Assembly (NCBI GenBank): GCA_021545645.1 | Contig: JAJRWP010000024.1 | Location: forward strand, 1-37,823 | DNA length: 37,823 bases | Origin: Zetaproteobacteria bacterium | GTDB lineage: Bacteria; Pseudomonadota; Zetaproteobacteria; Mariprofundales; Mariprofundaceae | Reading direction: 5' to 3' | Shown here: piece after piece, positions 16,428 to 29,955 of the stretch | Numbering within the stretch: position 1 is the first letter of the stretch | Layout: every line of letters begins with the position of its first letter | Translations under genes and position numbers: made by a program | Notes under the pieces: model-generated | The model's input: only the letters and a program-made list of their open reading frames with translations | The model's database searches: none | What the model was told of the DNA's origin: nothing

Positions 16428-19400
16428 GTTGTCTCCTTTGCTCTCGTCTAAAACCTTGTTTTGCCTTGATTTGCGGCTGCCATGGCTGGCAAAACAAATG
16501 CACGGCATCCATGTCGAACCAGTCACGCAGTTTACACTTTACTTCCTCATTCCAACACAGGGTAAGCGAAGATGAAAGCTTCACACTTGCGCCGTTGGCC
16601 AAATGCAGGCAAAAATCGACGGCAACTTGCCCCGGATTGCGTTTCGCCAAATCAGCCAAACGCGCAATCGCCGCATCATCCCAGAAAAGCGCATGACTCG
16701 AAATACGAATTTTCCGCACCTGTTCGCCAAGCACGCTTTCCAGCGGTGCAATCGCCTCGGCAAGCAAGGACAATTCATCACGCGAACGGTCCACGCGCAA
16801 CATCGCCAACAGCGCCTGTTCGCCGTCGAGGAATTCAGAAACTTCACTATATAAACTTGGAAAACAAACCATCTCGGCACTGCCGAACAAATCCTCGATT
16901 TGTACAAAAGCCATGGTTCCGCGTGCGCTGCGATGTGTGCGCACACTGCTCACACCAAGCGGCAAAATCACCATCGAACCATCGGGGAGATTGGCCACAT
17001 CTTCCAAATTGGTATTCCACAGCCCGCTCACCAAATCCACATATTCTTCCAGCGGATGACCAGTCAAATAAAAGCCGAGCACCTCTTTTTCGTGTTTCAA
17101 ACGCTCGCCCAAACCCCAAGCAGGCACATCGGGGAAAAGCTCAGCCGCATCGCGTTCTTCACTGGCTGCAAACAATGCCGACTGCTGGGCTTGCAGATCG
17201 TGCCGTTTGCGCACCGCCCGATCCATGGCCTCGCTTAAACCTTCAATCGCTGCAAACGCATGCGGCACTAAGCCTTCCAGCGCCCCCGCTTTCAGCATCG
17301 CTTCGACAATACGTTTGTTCAGCGTTCGCGGCGGCATGCGCATGCACATGTCTTCCAAACTGGCAAAATCACCGCTATCGCGGCGCACCTCGACCAAATG
17401 GCGCACCGCAGCTTCGCCCGCACCCTTGAGCGCTCCCAAACCGAAACGAATCGCACTCTCACCTTCCGGCACAAATTCCCAATTCGATGCATTAACGTGT
17501 GGTGGCAACACCTTGATATCCATGCGTTTGCAATCGGTAATCAACGCGCTCACTTTATCGCTATTGCCCATGTCGCAAGAAAGCGTTGCCGCCATAAATG
17601 CCTGCGGAAAGTGCGCTTTCAAATATGCTGTTTGATAAGCAATCAGCGCATAGGCAGCGGAATGCGACTTGTTGAAACCGTAACCGGCGAATTTTTCCAT
17701 CAGATCGAAGATTTGCTCGGCTTTTTCAGCCGGAACATCGTTTTCTTTGGCCCCGTCCATGAAAATCTTGCGCTGTTCAGCCATTTCTTCGGCTTTTTTC
17801 TTACCCATCGCGCGGCGCAGCATATCCGCCTGCCCCAAGGTATAACCGGCCAACACTTGGGCAATCTGCATCACCTGTTCCTGATACAAAATCACGCCGT
17901 TGGTTTCGCTTAAAATCGGCTCAAGCTGCGGCAGCGTATAAACAATCTTTTCCTCGCCGTGTTTGCAGGCGATATAGGTATCTACCATGCCCGATTCGAG
18001 CGGACCCGGGCGGTACAGGGCGACCAGCGCAATCACATCTTCAAAACAATCGGGCTTCAGACGCACCAGCAAATCGCGCATGCCGGAGGATTCGACTTGA
18101 AATACCGCACTGGTCGCACCGCGCTGCAATAAATCGAAGCTCGCCGCATCGTCGAGCGGAATCGTATCAATGTTGAAATCCGCTTGTTCTTCGTGCTGAC
18201 GAATCAGCCGACAAGCCAAATCAATCACGGTCAGGGTTTTCAAGCCGAGAAAATCGAACTTGACCAGCCCGACTTTTTCGGCGCATTTCATATCCCATTG
18301 CACCACCGCACCATCTTCGCGCGCTTCTTTATACAGCGGTGCAGTTTCAACCAACGCCGTGCGACCAATCACCACCCCTGCCGCGTGTTTACCGGCATGC
18401 CGGTGCAGACCTTCCAAACGGTGGGCGATTTCAAACAAACGCGCCACATCGTTATCCTCATCAAGCATTTTTTTCAATTTCGGTTCGTCAACCAGCGCTT
18501 TGTCCAGCGTCATGTTCAAATCGTTGGGAATCAGCTTGGCGATGGTGTTCACCTTGCCCAAGTCCATATCCAAAACCCGCCCGACATCGCGCACCACCGC
18601 TTTCGCCTTCATCGAGCCGTAGGTAATGATTTGCGCCACCTGATCCGCACCATATTTTTCGGTAACGTAGCGAATCACCTCGTCACGCCGGTTCATGCAG
18701 AAATCAATATCGAAATCGGGCATGGATACGCGCTCAGGATTGAGAAAACGCTCGAAAAGCAGGCCATATTTCAGCGGATCGAGATCGGTAATCCCCAAGC
18801 AATACGCAACAATCGAACCGGCACCGGAACCGCGCCCCGGCCCGACCGGAATATCGTGCGCCTTGGCCCACTGGATAAAATCGGCGACAATCAGAAAATA
18901 ACCCGGAAAACCCATCTTCTCGATCACATTCAATTCGAAATCCAGGCGATCCTGATACACACTACGCTCGACATCCGGTGTTTGCGCACAAATCATCGGC
19001 CAGCGCGTTTCCAATCCATCGGCAGCCAGCTTGCGAATATAGGCCTTGATGTCGGAACCGTCGGGCGGCGCGAAATCCGGCAACTGATAATTGCCGAATT
19101 GCATATCCACGTTGCAACGGCTGGCGATATGCAGGCTGTTTTCCAGTGCTTCCGGCACATCTTCGAATAATTCCGCCATTTCTTCGTCAGATTTTAGATA
19201 GTTTTCCGGCGTATAATGGCCGCTAACATCATCGGCCAGCGTTTTGCCGTCGCGCAAGGCCAGCATGCCTTCAAAGGCATGAAAATCGTCGCGGCTGAGA
19301 AAATGCGCGTTGTTCGTCGCTACCAGCGGAATATCTTCGGCATGCGCCAGTTCAATCAACTGCCGGTTCAATGCCTCCTGACCAGCCACCCCGTGCCGGT

Positions 19401-19935
19401 TCAATTCGATAAAGAAATGATCGTGCGGGAATAGTTCTTTGTATTCGTTGGCCAGTTTTGTTGCACCGTTTGTATCGCCCTTGCGCAAATGCGTCTCGAT
19501 TTCGCCGTTCCAACCGCAAGACAGCGCAATCAGCCCATCGCCGAATTCGCGCAGCAGGTTTTTATCGATGCGTGGTTTGTAATAAAACCCCTGCAAATAA
19601 CTGATCGATACCAGCCGCATCAGATTGCGCCAGCCGGTATTGTTGCGCGCCAGCAGCAGCAACTGCGGATATTGCGGCCCGCGCGGCCCGGCACTGACTT
19701 TTTTCTGATAGTCGTCGCACAAATACACCTCGCAACCGAGTACCGGTTTGATACCAAGCCGCAAGGCTTCGCTGTAAAATTCGACCGCCCCGAAAAGATT
19801 GCCGGTATCGGTCAGCGCAATGGCCGGTTGGCGCATTTCCACGGCTTTTTTGAGCATCGAAGACACCGACATCGCACCGGATAACAGCGAAAAATCGGAA
19901 TGCGCATGCAGGTGGGCAAAAGGAGCGAAATGCAT
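16417..19935 (-). CDS. dnaE: DNA polymerase III subunit alpha
   Basis: 1172 aa; PHP domain [14 protein letters not shown]; catalytic [40 protein letters not shown]. Confidence 0.98.
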   Translation of the reverse strand: MHFAPFAHLHAHSDFSLLSGAMSVSSMLKKAVEMRQPAIALTDTGNLFGAVEFYSEALRLGIKPVLGCEVYLCDDYQKKVSAGPRGPQYPQLLLLARNNTGWRNLMRLVSISYLQGFYYKPRIDKNLLREFGDGLIALSCGWNGEIETHLRKGDTNGATKLANEYKELFPHDHFFIELNRHGVAGQEALNRQLIELAHAEDIPLVATNNAHFLSRDDFHAFEGMLALRDGKTLADDVSGHYTPENYLKSDEEMAELFEDVPEALENSLHIASRCNVDMQFGNYQLPDFAPPDGSDIKAYIRKLAADGLETRWPMICAQTPDVERSVYQDRLDFELNVIEKMGFPGYFLIVADFIQWAKAHDIPVGPGRGSGAGSIVAYCLGITDLDPLKYGLLFERFLNPERVSMPDFDIDFCMNRRDEVIRYVTEKYGADQVAQIITYGSMKAKAVVRDVGRVLDMDLGKVNTIAKLIPNDLNMTLDKALVDEPKLKKMLDEDNDVARLFEIAHRLEGLHRHAGKHAAGVVIGRTALVETAPLYKEAREDGAVVQWDMKCAEKVGLVKFDFLGLKTLTVIDLACRLIRQHEEQADFNIDTIPLDDAASFDLLQRGATSAVFQVESSGMRDLLVRLKPDCFEDVIALVALYRPGPLESGMVDTYIACKHGEEKIVYTLPQLEPILSETNGVILYQEQVMQIAQVLAGYTLGQADMLRRAMGKKKAEEMAEQRKIFMDGAKENDVPAEKAEQIFDLMEKFAGYGFNKSHSAAYALIAYQTAYLKAHFPQAFMAATLSCDMGNSDKVSALITDCKRMDIKVLPPHVNASNWEFVPEGESAIRFGLGALKGAGEAAVRHLVEVRRDSGDFASLEDMCMRMPPRTLNKRIVEAMLKAGALEGLVPHAFAAIEGLSEAMDRAVRKRHDLQAQQSALFAASEERDAAELFPDVPAWGLGERLKHEKEVLGFYLTGHPLEEYVDLVSGLWNTNLEDVANLPDGSMVILPLGVSSVRTHRSARGTMAFVQIEDLFGSAEMVCFPSLYSEVSEFLDGEQALLAMLRVDRSRDELSLLAEAIAPLESVLGEQVRKIRISSHALFWDDAAIARLADLAKRNPGQVAVDFCLHLANGASVKLSSSLTLCWNEEVKCKLRDWFDMDAVHLFCQPWQPQIKAKQGFRREQRRQHAA

Positions 19936-20157
19936 GCGCCAAGCTTATCGCCGAAGCAAACGAAAAGCATCTGCGAGTATTCTGTTTTTGGACTGCCCGA
20001 TAACGCATAAAAAATTCCAGTTTATGCCCAAACGAAGGTGACATAATACTCATTCCCAGAAAATACGGAAACAACGTACCTATTCATTGATATTTCCGGT
20101 CAAGCCATCCCATTCACCCCTTGCGAATGAGCGCCAATCGCGGCATCGTGCAAGCGC

Positions 20158-20634
20158 ATGAAACCACCGTTACACATCGTCCTGTTCGAGCCGGAAATTC
20201 CGCCGAATACCGGCAATATCGCCCGGTTGTGCGCTTGCACGGCCTGCCAGTTGCATCTGGTGCATCCGCTGGGTTTCGATATTACCGATAAACACTTAAA
20301 ACGCGCCGGACTGGATTATTGGCCTTATCTGGATGTGCAGGAACATGCCGATTGGGCAGCTGTGCGCGAAACGCTCGCCGGACACCGTTGGTTCGGGCTG
20401 AGCACCAAAGCCGGGCAAGGCATCTGGGACAGCAAATTTGAAGCGGGCGATGTGTTGGTCATGGGGCCGGAAACGCGCGGCTTGCCGGAAAATATCCTTA
20501 ACGAGCTTACCCCACTGCGCATTCCGATGCGTCAAGATGCGCCGGTGCGTTCGTTGAACCTATCTTCGGCCTGCGCCATCGTCGTTTACGAGGCGATGCG
20601 CCAATTTTCCGCCAGCAGAAGAATCGATATTTGA
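20158..20634 (+). CDS. trmL: tRNA (cytidine(34)-2'-O)-methyltransferase
   Basis: HIVLFEPEIPPNTGNIARLCACTACQLHLVHPLGF, MGPETRGLPENIL, LNLSSACAIVVYEA: SPOUT TrmL signatures. Confidence 0.94.
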   Translation: MKPPLHIVLFEPEIPPNTGNIARLCACTACQLHLVHPLGFDITDKHLKRAGLDYWPYLDVQEHADWAAVRETLAGHRWFGLSTKAGQGIWDSKFEAGDVLVMGPETRGLPENILNELTPLRIPMRQDAPVRSLNLSSACAIVVYEAMRQFSASRRIDI

Positions 20635-20638
20635 ATCG

Positions 20639-22039
20639 CTAAGATGTCTGCAATGCAGTGAATAAACGCTGATGAATACCGTCGAAACCACCGTTGGAAA
20701 GAATCAGCACATCGTCGCCGGAATCGGCATGCGCAACAATAAACGCAATCATCGCCGCCGCATCGCCTAACACCTGCGCCTTGTCGCCAATCGCGGCACA
20801 CACCGCATCAATATCCAGCACTTCATTGGCCGCCAGATTGCGCGCTGAAGGCGGCGCAAAAATCACCTGATCGGCAGCCGCAAAGCAATCCGGCAAGCGA
20901 TTCTGGTGAATGCGCGTACGCATTGTATTGCTACGCGGTTCGACAATCACCCAAAGCCGCCCTTTTCCTTGCATCGCCGCTTTTGCTGCATCGACGATGC
21001 CTCGAATTGCCGTCGGATGATGGGCGAAATCATCGAATATGCGAATATTTTGCGCTTCGCCGACCAAGGTCATGCGCCTGCGAATGCCGGAAAACGAAGC
21101 AAACGCCCGCGCCATCACTTCCGCCTCAACACCCAAGGCAAACGCCGCTGCCGCCACCGCACAGGCATTGGCAATATGATGCACGCCAATCATGCTCCAC
21201 GTGCAAGAAATCACTGCTTCGCCGTGATGGAAAAGACGAAACGCACTACCGTCGGCAGCATCCGCCTGCCATTGCCACTCGGCACTGGCATGGCCGCGTT
21301 TGGCGAAAGCAATCACCGGCGTCCAGCAACCGCGCGTCAGTACCTCGGCAAGGTTTTCATCGTCGGCATTGACGATGATATGACCATTTTCAGGCACAGT
21401 GCGCAGCACATAGGAAAATTGTACTTTAATGGCCTCTAAATCAGCGAAAATATCGGCATGATCGAATTCCAGATTGTTCAAAATAAGGGTTTTTGCATGA
21501 TAATGCAGGAATTTCGAGCGTTTATCGAAAAAAGCAGTATCGTATTCATCGCCTTCAAGCATGAATTCAGCGCCCGAACCGAGCCGCGCGCCGCCGCCGA
21601 AATCCTCAGGAATACCACCAATCAAAAAACCGGGCGAACGCCCCGCCACTTCCAACACATGCGCCAGCAAACTGGCCGTTGTCGTTTTTCCATGTGTTCC
21701 GGCAACCACCACCGGATGTCTGCCGGGCAAAATATAATCGCCGACAAATTGCGCCCCGGAAGTGAATGGAAGACCTGAACGCAACACCGCTTCCACTTCC
21801 GAATTACCGCGCGAAAGCGCATTGCCGATAACCGTTAAATCAGGACGCGGCGTTAGGTTTTCTTCGGCGAATGGTGAGATTTCAATACCCATATCGGCCA
21901 GATAATCGGACATCGGCGGATAAACTCCGGCATCGGAACCACTCACCCGCCAACCGCTTTCTTTGGCCAGCGCCGCCACTGCCGCCATCGCCGTGCCGCA
22001 AATACCGGAAATATGCAGGTGTTTTTTGGCGCTACTCAT
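20639..22039 (-). CDS. mpl: UDP-N-acetylmuramate:L-alanyl-gamma-D-glutamyl-meso-diaminopimelate ligase
   Basis: HISGICGTAMAAVAALAKESGWRVSGSDAGVYPPMSDYL, GTHGKTTTASLLAHVLE, FDDFAHHPTAI. Confidence 0.95.
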   Translation of the reverse strand: MSSAKKHLHISGICGTAMAAVAALAKESGWRVSGSDAGVYPPMSDYLADMGIEISPFAEENLTPRPDLTVIGNALSRGNSEVEAVLRSGLPFTSGAQFVGDYILPGRHPVVVAGTHGKTTTASLLAHVLEVAGRSPGFLIGGIPEDFGGGARLGSGAEFMLEGDEYDTAFFDKRSKFLHYHAKTLILNNLEFDHADIFADLEAIKVQFSYVLRTVPENGHIIVNADDENLAEVLTRGCWTPVIAFAKRGHASAEWQWQADAADGSAFRLFHHGEAVISCTWSMIGVHHIANACAVAAAAFALGVEAEVMARAFASFSGIRRRMTLVGEAQNIRIFDDFAHHPTAIRGIVDAAKAAMQGKGRLWVIVEPRSNTMRTRIHQNRLPDCFAAADQVIFAPPSARNLAANEVLDIDAVCAAIGDKAQVLGDAAAMIAFIVAHADSGDDVLILSNGGFDGIHQRLFTALQTS

Positions 22040-22668
22040 TGAAAATGCGCCTCTGCTATTTCCCGAGTTTTATCCATCGCCGCCTGCACACGCGCCAATG
22101 CCGCCTCATCATCCTCATCGGCATGAATCGAAACGACTTAACCGAAAACATAAACGCCGCGTGTAAACGGCTTCGGAATATAAAAATGATCCCATGACGA
22201 AGTAACCCGCCAATGGCGTTTTGTCGCCCAACAGAAGGGGCAAACGGGTAGGCCTGTTTTTTTAGCCATCATCACCGTACCCATCTGCACCTTTTCACGC
22301 GGTCCTTTCGGGCCGTCCGGGGTAATCACCAGCGCACAATGCTCCCGCTTTATTTTACGCACCATCTGTAACAAAGCCCGCGCACCGCCGCGTGTTGACG
22401 AACCACGAATGCTGTCGATATCGAACAAACGCATGGTATCGGAAATGAAAGAACCGTCGCGATGGTCGGAAATCAGCACATATACGGGCCGAATAATCAC
22501 AAAAACCGCAGACATCAGCAGCCGGTTATGCCAAAAAGCATAAATGCACCGCTCATTGCCAACAAAATCATTCTCGTTGATGGCTTTCCAGCGAATGCTC
22601 ACCGTCATAAAAGCAATCACCAGCTTGATGAGCCTCGGCACCAGCCAATGAATAAAACGATCTTTCAC
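22036..22668 (-). pseudogene. DUF374 lysophospholipid acyltransferase-family gene interrupted by in-frame TAA (22138-22140)
   Basis: AFWHNRLLM, ISDHRDGSFI, RGSSTRGGARALLQMVR, ITPDGPKGPREKVQMG typical of DUF374. Frame continues after TAA as VVSIHADEDDEAALARVQAAMDKTREIAEAHFQ* with the terminal TGA overlapping the mpl ATG (ATGA). Confidence 0.75.
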
Positions 22669-22823
22669 AGTGCTATATCCTTTTCCCGTTCATGCCGTGA
22701 TGTTGCATATTTCCGAACGCTAGCGCCATCGAAGTCTTTGCAGAAGCTGTTTGCAACATAAGTTTGCCAAAAAACCGACAAAACCAGCAAGACAAACGAT
22801 AAATATTTCGGCAACATCGCCAC

Positions 22824-23492
22824 ATGAATCTGCATTTGCTGCCGCATTTAACCGTTGAAACCGCACCCGAACCGGATGCTGCGGTGATTTGGCTGCACGG
22901 CTTGGGGGCCGACGGCCACGATTTCGAGCCTATTGTGGCGCAGTTGGGTTTGAATAAAAACACCCGCATCCGTTTCATTTTTCCGCACGCGCCAGCCATT
23001 CCGGTTAGCATCAACGGCGGTTATGTGATGCCTGCTTGGTACGACATTCGCCAAAATGACCTTGGTATCGAACACGATGCGGCAGGCATCGCCGATTCGC
23101 AGCGCGCCATTTCTCTGCTTATCGAACAGCAGCAAATGCATGGTATTGCCAGCAACCGCATCGTACTCGCCGGTTTTTCGCAGGGGGCGGCGATGGCGCT
23201 GCATATCGGTCTGCAACAAAACGAGGCGCTGGCCGGCATCATCGCACTTTCCGGTTATCTGCTGCTACCGGACACACTGCAAGCGAGGCTGCGCGATGGT
23301 GCAAAACAAACACCGCTATTGATGGCACACGGCATTAACGATCCGGTAGTGCCGTTCGAGCTTGGCGAAAACGCATGCCACACCCTAAAAAAACTCGATT
23401 TTGACGTACAGTGGCACAGCTATCCGATGGCACATCAGGTTTGCCCGGAGGAGATTTCCATGATTGGCAACTGGCTGAACACCCATTTATAA
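22824..23492 (+). CDS. Alpha/beta hydrolase, phospholipase/carboxylesterase family
   Basis: AVIWLHGLGADGHDF, LAGFSQGAAMALH, MAHGINDPVVPFELG, YPMAHQVCPEEI. Confidence 0.93.
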   Translation: MNLHLLPHLTVETAPEPDAAVIWLHGLGADGHDFEPIVAQLGLNKNTRIRFIFPHAPAIPVSINGGYVMPAWYDIRQNDLGIEHDAAGIADSQRAISLLIEQQQMHGIASNRIVLAGFSQGAAMALHIGLQQNEALAGIIALSGYLLLPDTLQARLRDGAKQTPLLMAHGINDPVVPFELGENACHTLKKLDFDVQWHSYPMAHQVCPEEISMIGNWLNTHL

Positions 23493-23576
23493 AACAAGCA
23501 TAACAACAGAACAAAAACATAGCGATGCGGTGGATAAACCACCGCATCGCCCTCAGCGAATCACTTACCTCGTTTA

Positions 23577-25814
<2,238 letters not shown>

Positions 25815-25988
25815 TTATTCTCCTTTTATGTTTCTGCTTGTGCTGCATCATGTAAATCATGTTGTTTTCAGCATTAATGATAGACAGCATGCATGGATGT
25901 TATTGTAATAATAGCCTGTATATATGTATAATTGATTGATTGGATTGTAACGATAGGTTTCGACTATGATGGAAAGGGAGGTGCGGCA

Positions 25989-26894
25989 ATGAATTTACGC
26001 GAAATGTCATATCTTGTTGCTGTAGCTGATTTACACAATTTCAGTAAGGCGGCCGAACAGTGCAATGTCAGCCAGCCGACCTTAAGTACACAAATAAAGA
26101 AAATGGAAGAATGGCTCGGCGTCAAAATATTCGAGCGCAATAACAAACGTGTCATGATTACCGAAGAAGGAAAAGAAATCGTACAATCTGCAAAGAAAAT
26201 CCTGCAAGAAGTGGAGCGGATCAAAGAGATTGCCGAATGCTCGCACAATCCTTTTGCCGGGAAATTCAGGCTTGGCGCATTCCCGACACTATCCACATAT
26301 ATATTCCCAGGCATGGTTCCACAGGTTAAGAAACGCATGCCGGAGCTGCGCCTGATTCTCATCGAAGAAAAAACCTCTGTTTTAATGGAACGTCTGCATA
26401 GCGGGGACATTGACGCAGCGCTGTTTGCCTTGCCGGTGCATGATGATATTTTCAAGATAAAACAGCTATTCGACGACCGCTTTTTCCTCGCTGTTCCGCC
26501 AAATCACCCCCTAGCGGAACATGCTGAAATAAACGTGGAAGCGCTTGCCCGTTACCGTTTATTATTGTTGGAAGAAGGCCACTGCCTACGAGATAACGCG
26601 CTGGAAATCTGTCAGCAGCACAATATTGAAGAAGAACAGGATTTCCGGGCAACCGGCCTTGAAACGCTACGTCAGATGGTCAAAGCCGGTACGGGCATCA
26701 CCCTCATGCCGGAAATTGCCATCAATAAGCACGAAACAGGAATACATTACATCCCTTTTTCGGAACCAACGCTACACAGAAGCATAGGACTGGTTTACCG
26801 CAAAACATCGACCAAGAATGAAATCATTGAGCAGATTGAAGCGATATTGAAGAATTCCCATCGTCAGGAATGCTCTGAAAAAGTTAGAATATAG
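25989..26894 (+). CDS. oxyR: LysR-family hydrogen peroxide sensor OxyR
   Basis: MNLREMSYLVAVADLHNFSKAAEQCNVSQPTLSTQIKKME; redox region LLLEEGHCLRDNALEIC with both Cys; divergent from katG. Confidence 0.92.
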   Translation: MNLREMSYLVAVADLHNFSKAAEQCNVSQPTLSTQIKKMEEWLGVKIFERNNKRVMITEEGKEIVQSAKKILQEVERIKEIAECSHNPFAGKFRLGAFPTLSTYIFPGMVPQVKKRMPELRLILIEEKTSVLMERLHSGDIDAALFALPVHDDIFKIKQLFDDRFFLAVPPNHPLAEHAEINVEALARYRLLLLEEGHCLRDNALEICQQHNIEEEQDFRATGLETLRQMVKAGTGITLMPEIAINKHETGIHYIPFSEPTLHRSIGLVYRKTSTKNEIIEQIEAILKNSHRQECSEKVRI

Positions 26895-26932
26895 TGAATT
26901 CACCTATCTTTAAGTTCCGCAGACCCGTTTAG

Positions 26933-27802
26933 TTAAGTGATTTTGGCCAGCGACTCGAATTCTTCAGCCTCAACATACACGGATTCGGGATAAACCGGCC
27001 CAATATCGACGATTGCCCACACATCGCCGCGCATGCCAAGCTCGGCATCCAACACATCGCCTACCCGCAGTAAATCGAGAATTTCGGCGTTTAAGACAAG
27101 CGGCCCGAGGCGATCCGCTTGCGAATCGAAACGAAGCCAAACACCATCTACCGTGATTTCGGCAATACGCGCATGCCCTTCGGCGAAACGTGAAAATTGC
27201 GTGCCGTGCGTATGCGTCGGCATGCCGAGGCCGAGGCGGGCAAAATGGAATAATAATCTTGCCGCTTTGGCGACGCGCACTGCGTCCGGCTCAATTTCGG
27301 CAAGTACCGAAAGAAACGCCAAATGCTGAGCATTTTCCAAGCGCCCTTTACGGCAGAGAAACTGCAACCAATCGCGCATCACCGCCGCATATTCGACAAT
27401 TGCCATAGCATCGCCACCCTGTTCGCGTGGTAAATACCAACCGAAAAAATCGCGCAAATGCGAAGGCTCCAACTGCTCAAGCTTGAGATCGTACAGCGAC
27501 AACGGCGGCTCGGTATCGCCGTCCATCAATTCGGACATGTGCGAATCGAGCGATTGCTCCCATTCGGCCAGCGGCGATTCTTCGGATTCGACCATGTCAT
27601 CGTCGAATAAATCGGAATAACCGAGCAGATAATAAGCCAGATGCTCCATGCAAGCTTCTGCAACCTTACCGTGATCGGTACTGTGCGTAGCCTGCGTGCG
27701 TACGAATCCATCCAGTGCATCTTGTAATAACAATAAAGCCCCCACTTGCCCGCTCAAGCCGTTGTGGCTATCGTCGCGTCCACTCGTGAAATCGCAAAAC
27801 AC
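26933..27802 (-). CDS. Hypothetical protein (SEC-C/PBPRA1643-like features not confirmed)
   Basis: Long ORF divergent from efp; coding-like to about 27802 (candidate GTG start); the upstream part of the listed ORF overlaps efp. Confidence 0.6.
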   Translation of the reverse strand: MFCDFTSGRDDSHNGLSGQVGALLLLQDALDGFVRTQATHSTDHGKVAEACMEHLAYYLLGYSDLFDDDMVESEESPLAEWEQSLDSHMSELMDGDTEPPLSLYDLKLEQLEPSHLRDFFGWYLPREQGGDAMAIVEYAAVMRDWLQFLCRKGRLENAQHLAFLSVLAEIEPDAVRVAKAARLLFHFARLGLGMPTHTHGTQFSRFAEGHARIAEITVDGVWLRFDSQADRLGPLVLNAEILDLLRVGDVLDAELGMRGDVWAIVDIGPVYPESVYVEAEEFESLAKIT

Positions 27803-27851
27803 TTGTTTTGCAGATAATTGTAACAATGCAACGACACTAAGGAGCAAAACC

Positions 27852-28412
27852 ATGCAAATCAATGCCCCAAGTATTCGCAAGGGAATGATATTGGAAATTG
27901 ATAGCAATCTGTGGCGGGTAATGAAAACCCAGCATGTCACCCCTGGCAAAGGTGTCGCCTGCATGCAGGTGGAAATGCGTAACATCGAAACCGGCAACAA
28001 AACCAACAAACGCTTCAATTCGACCGAGCGCTTGGAACGCGTCACCCTGTCGCAGCGACAAATGCAATATCTCTACGAAGATACCGGCAAACACCATTTT
28101 ATGGATATGGAAAGCTACGATCAGATCGAGCTGGATACCGAGTTTCTCGAAGATGTCATTCCCTATCTGTTGCCTGAAACCGAAGTGGTTGTCGAATTTC
28201 ACGATCAACGGCCACTGAATGTACAGCTGCCGCAAACCGTGGTCTTGACCGTCGTCGAATGCGATGCCGCCATCAAAGGACAAACAGCCACCGGCTCTTT
28301 CAAGCCCGGAAAATTGGAAACCGGTGCGACCATCATGGTCCCGCCCTATCTCGAAGCCAATACCAAAATCCGGGTCAATACCGAGACCGGTGAATACATG
28401 GAACGGGCTTAA
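27852..28412 (+). CDS. efp: Elongation factor P
   Basis: MQINAPSIRKGMILEIDSNLWRVMKTQHVTPGKGVACMQVEMRNIETG...; GGAGC ribosome-binding site upstream. Confidence 0.96.
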   Translation: MQINAPSIRKGMILEIDSNLWRVMKTQHVTPGKGVACMQVEMRNIETGNKTNKRFNSTERLERVTLSQRQMQYLYEDTGKHHFMDMESYDQIELDTEFLEDVIPYLLPETEVVVEFHDQRPLNVQLPQTVVLTVVECDAAIKGQTATGSFKPGKLETGATIMVPPYLEANTKIRVNTETGEYMERA

Positions 28413-28436
28413 ACGCCCGCCATCTGGAGACCGGAG

Positions 28437-29942
28437 ATGACCCGCTCCGCCATACCTCGCCGATTCATATCCTGTAACGCATGGCTGCTCTGCATGCTGG
28501 CGTTCAGTCAAATAACGAGTGCCGCCGAAATGACACTGAGCGACGTGGTCGCTGCGGTTCTGGAAAGGCATCCGGATTTGAGTATCAGCCGTACCGATAC
28601 CGCCATTGCCGCAGCCGATACCCAACGCGTCGAAAGCCTGTTGGATGCCAGCATCAACAGCAGCATTACCGGCATCAATGAACAAATACCGGTAGCCAGT
28701 GATTTCCAAGCTGTGGAAAAACGCACAACAAGAATCCAAGCTGCCATCAGCAAGCCGCTGCGCAATGGCGATACGTTGTCTGTGCAGGGAAGCTACAACC
28801 GCACAGGTCAGGATTTTATTTCGCCCTTTGCCGCCGCACTGGCCAGATTCAACCCCGAATACCGCGCCCAACTGGACATTACCTACCGCCATGCACTGCT
28901 GCGCGGTGCCAAACGCCCCGATTACAGTTTGGGGCTGCAATCGGTCGAGGCAAAAACAAGCGCTGCGGCCCTAAGCGAACACCTGGTCGCCCGCGCACTG
29001 GCTTTAAAGGCGCTCAATGCATTTTTTCAACTGGCCGCAAACGATATTAATGTCGCCATCGCCCGGCAGGCGGTGCAGCGCGCCCGCGATGTGCTTGCCT
29101 ACCAACGTTCGCGTGAAAAATTCGGTTTAATCGAAAAGGCCGACCGGCTGCAAGCCGAAGCACTTCTCGCCGCACGCAATATGGATTTGCAACTGGCTGT
29201 GGCGCAGCGCCAAACCGATGAAAGCACTCTCAATCGGCTGATGTTAAACCAATCGAATCCGCCTATTGCACTCAAACTTCCACCGCTTTCGCCCAATGCA
29301 AAGATTCCCGACATGGATGAAATCGAGCCGCAGGTGCTTTTACAGCGTCCTGATATTAAAGCCATTGACGCACAACTGGAAGCCGCCGAGGCCGATCTGG
29401 CAACCGTCCGCGATATTGATGCCATGCAACTGGATGTGGTAGCACAACTGGGCACGCGCGCACTGGGCAGCAGCGCAGGTGTGGCGGCGGCAGGCGGTCT
29501 TTCCATCAATGACCGTTTTGCATCCCTATCGCTGGAAATGCAGGATACATTGGGCAGAAATAGTGCCAGAGCAGCCATTCGCAAAGCGGAACTGACGCGT
29601 CAACGTCTTGCCGGACAACGCCGCCAGACCCTTGAACTGATTCGCGACGATTTGGCCGCCGCCATCACCGCCATCCGCACCGCTATTCCCAATCTGCGCA
29701 TGGCACGCCGCTTGGCTATTGCCGAAAAAAGAAAATACCGGACCGAGCTAAAACGCTACCGCGAAGGCCGCTCGGATACCGCCACGCTGGTACAATTCGA
29801 AGGCGAATTGCGCAATGCCGAATTGCAGGAACGCCTACAGCAACTCACCCTGCAACTGGCGCGCCATCAACTGCTCTGGGCCAAGGGCAACCTACTCGAT
29901 AATTTGAATATCGAATTGCCGCAAACAGTGCCCTCACCATGA
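28437..29942 (+). CDS. TolC-like outer membrane efflux protein
   Basis: Signal peptide; MTLSDVVAAVLERHPDLSISRTD; LLQRPDIKAIDAQLEAAEADLATVRD; two-fold OEP repeat. Confidence 0.9.
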   Translation: MTRSAIPRRFISCNAWLLCMLAFSQITSAAEMTLSDVVAAVLERHPDLSISRTDTAIAAADTQRVESLLDASINSSITGINEQIPVASDFQAVEKRTTRIQAAISKPLRNGDTLSVQGSYNRTGQDFISPFAAALARFNPEYRAQLDITYRHALLRGAKRPDYSLGLQSVEAKTSAAALSEHLVARALALKALNAFFQLAANDINVAIARQAVQRARDVLAYQRSREKFGLIEKADRLQAEALLAARNMDLQLAVAQRQTDESTLNRLMLNQSNPPIALKLPPLSPNAKIPDMDEIEPQVLLQRPDIKAIDAQLEAAEADLATVRDIDAMQLDVVAQLGTRALGSSAGVAAAGGLSINDRFASLSLEMQDTLGRNSARAAIRKAELTRQRLAGQRRQTLELIRDDLAAAITAIRTAIPNLRMARRLAIAEKRKYRTELKRYREGRSDTATLVQFEGELRNAELQERLQQLTLQLARHQLLWAKGNLLDNLNIELPQTVPSP

Positions 29943-29955
29943 GAATAGAGCTGTT

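Noticed and set aside
18184-19170. 328-aa plus-strand ORF opposite dnaE
   Set aside because: Fully antisense to a strongly conserved dnaE; composition (His/Gln/Arg rich) is typical of a shadow ORF.
27837-28940. 367-aa minus-strand ORF opposite efp and the TolC-like gene
   Set aside because: Shadow ORF spanning two well-supported genes on the other strand.
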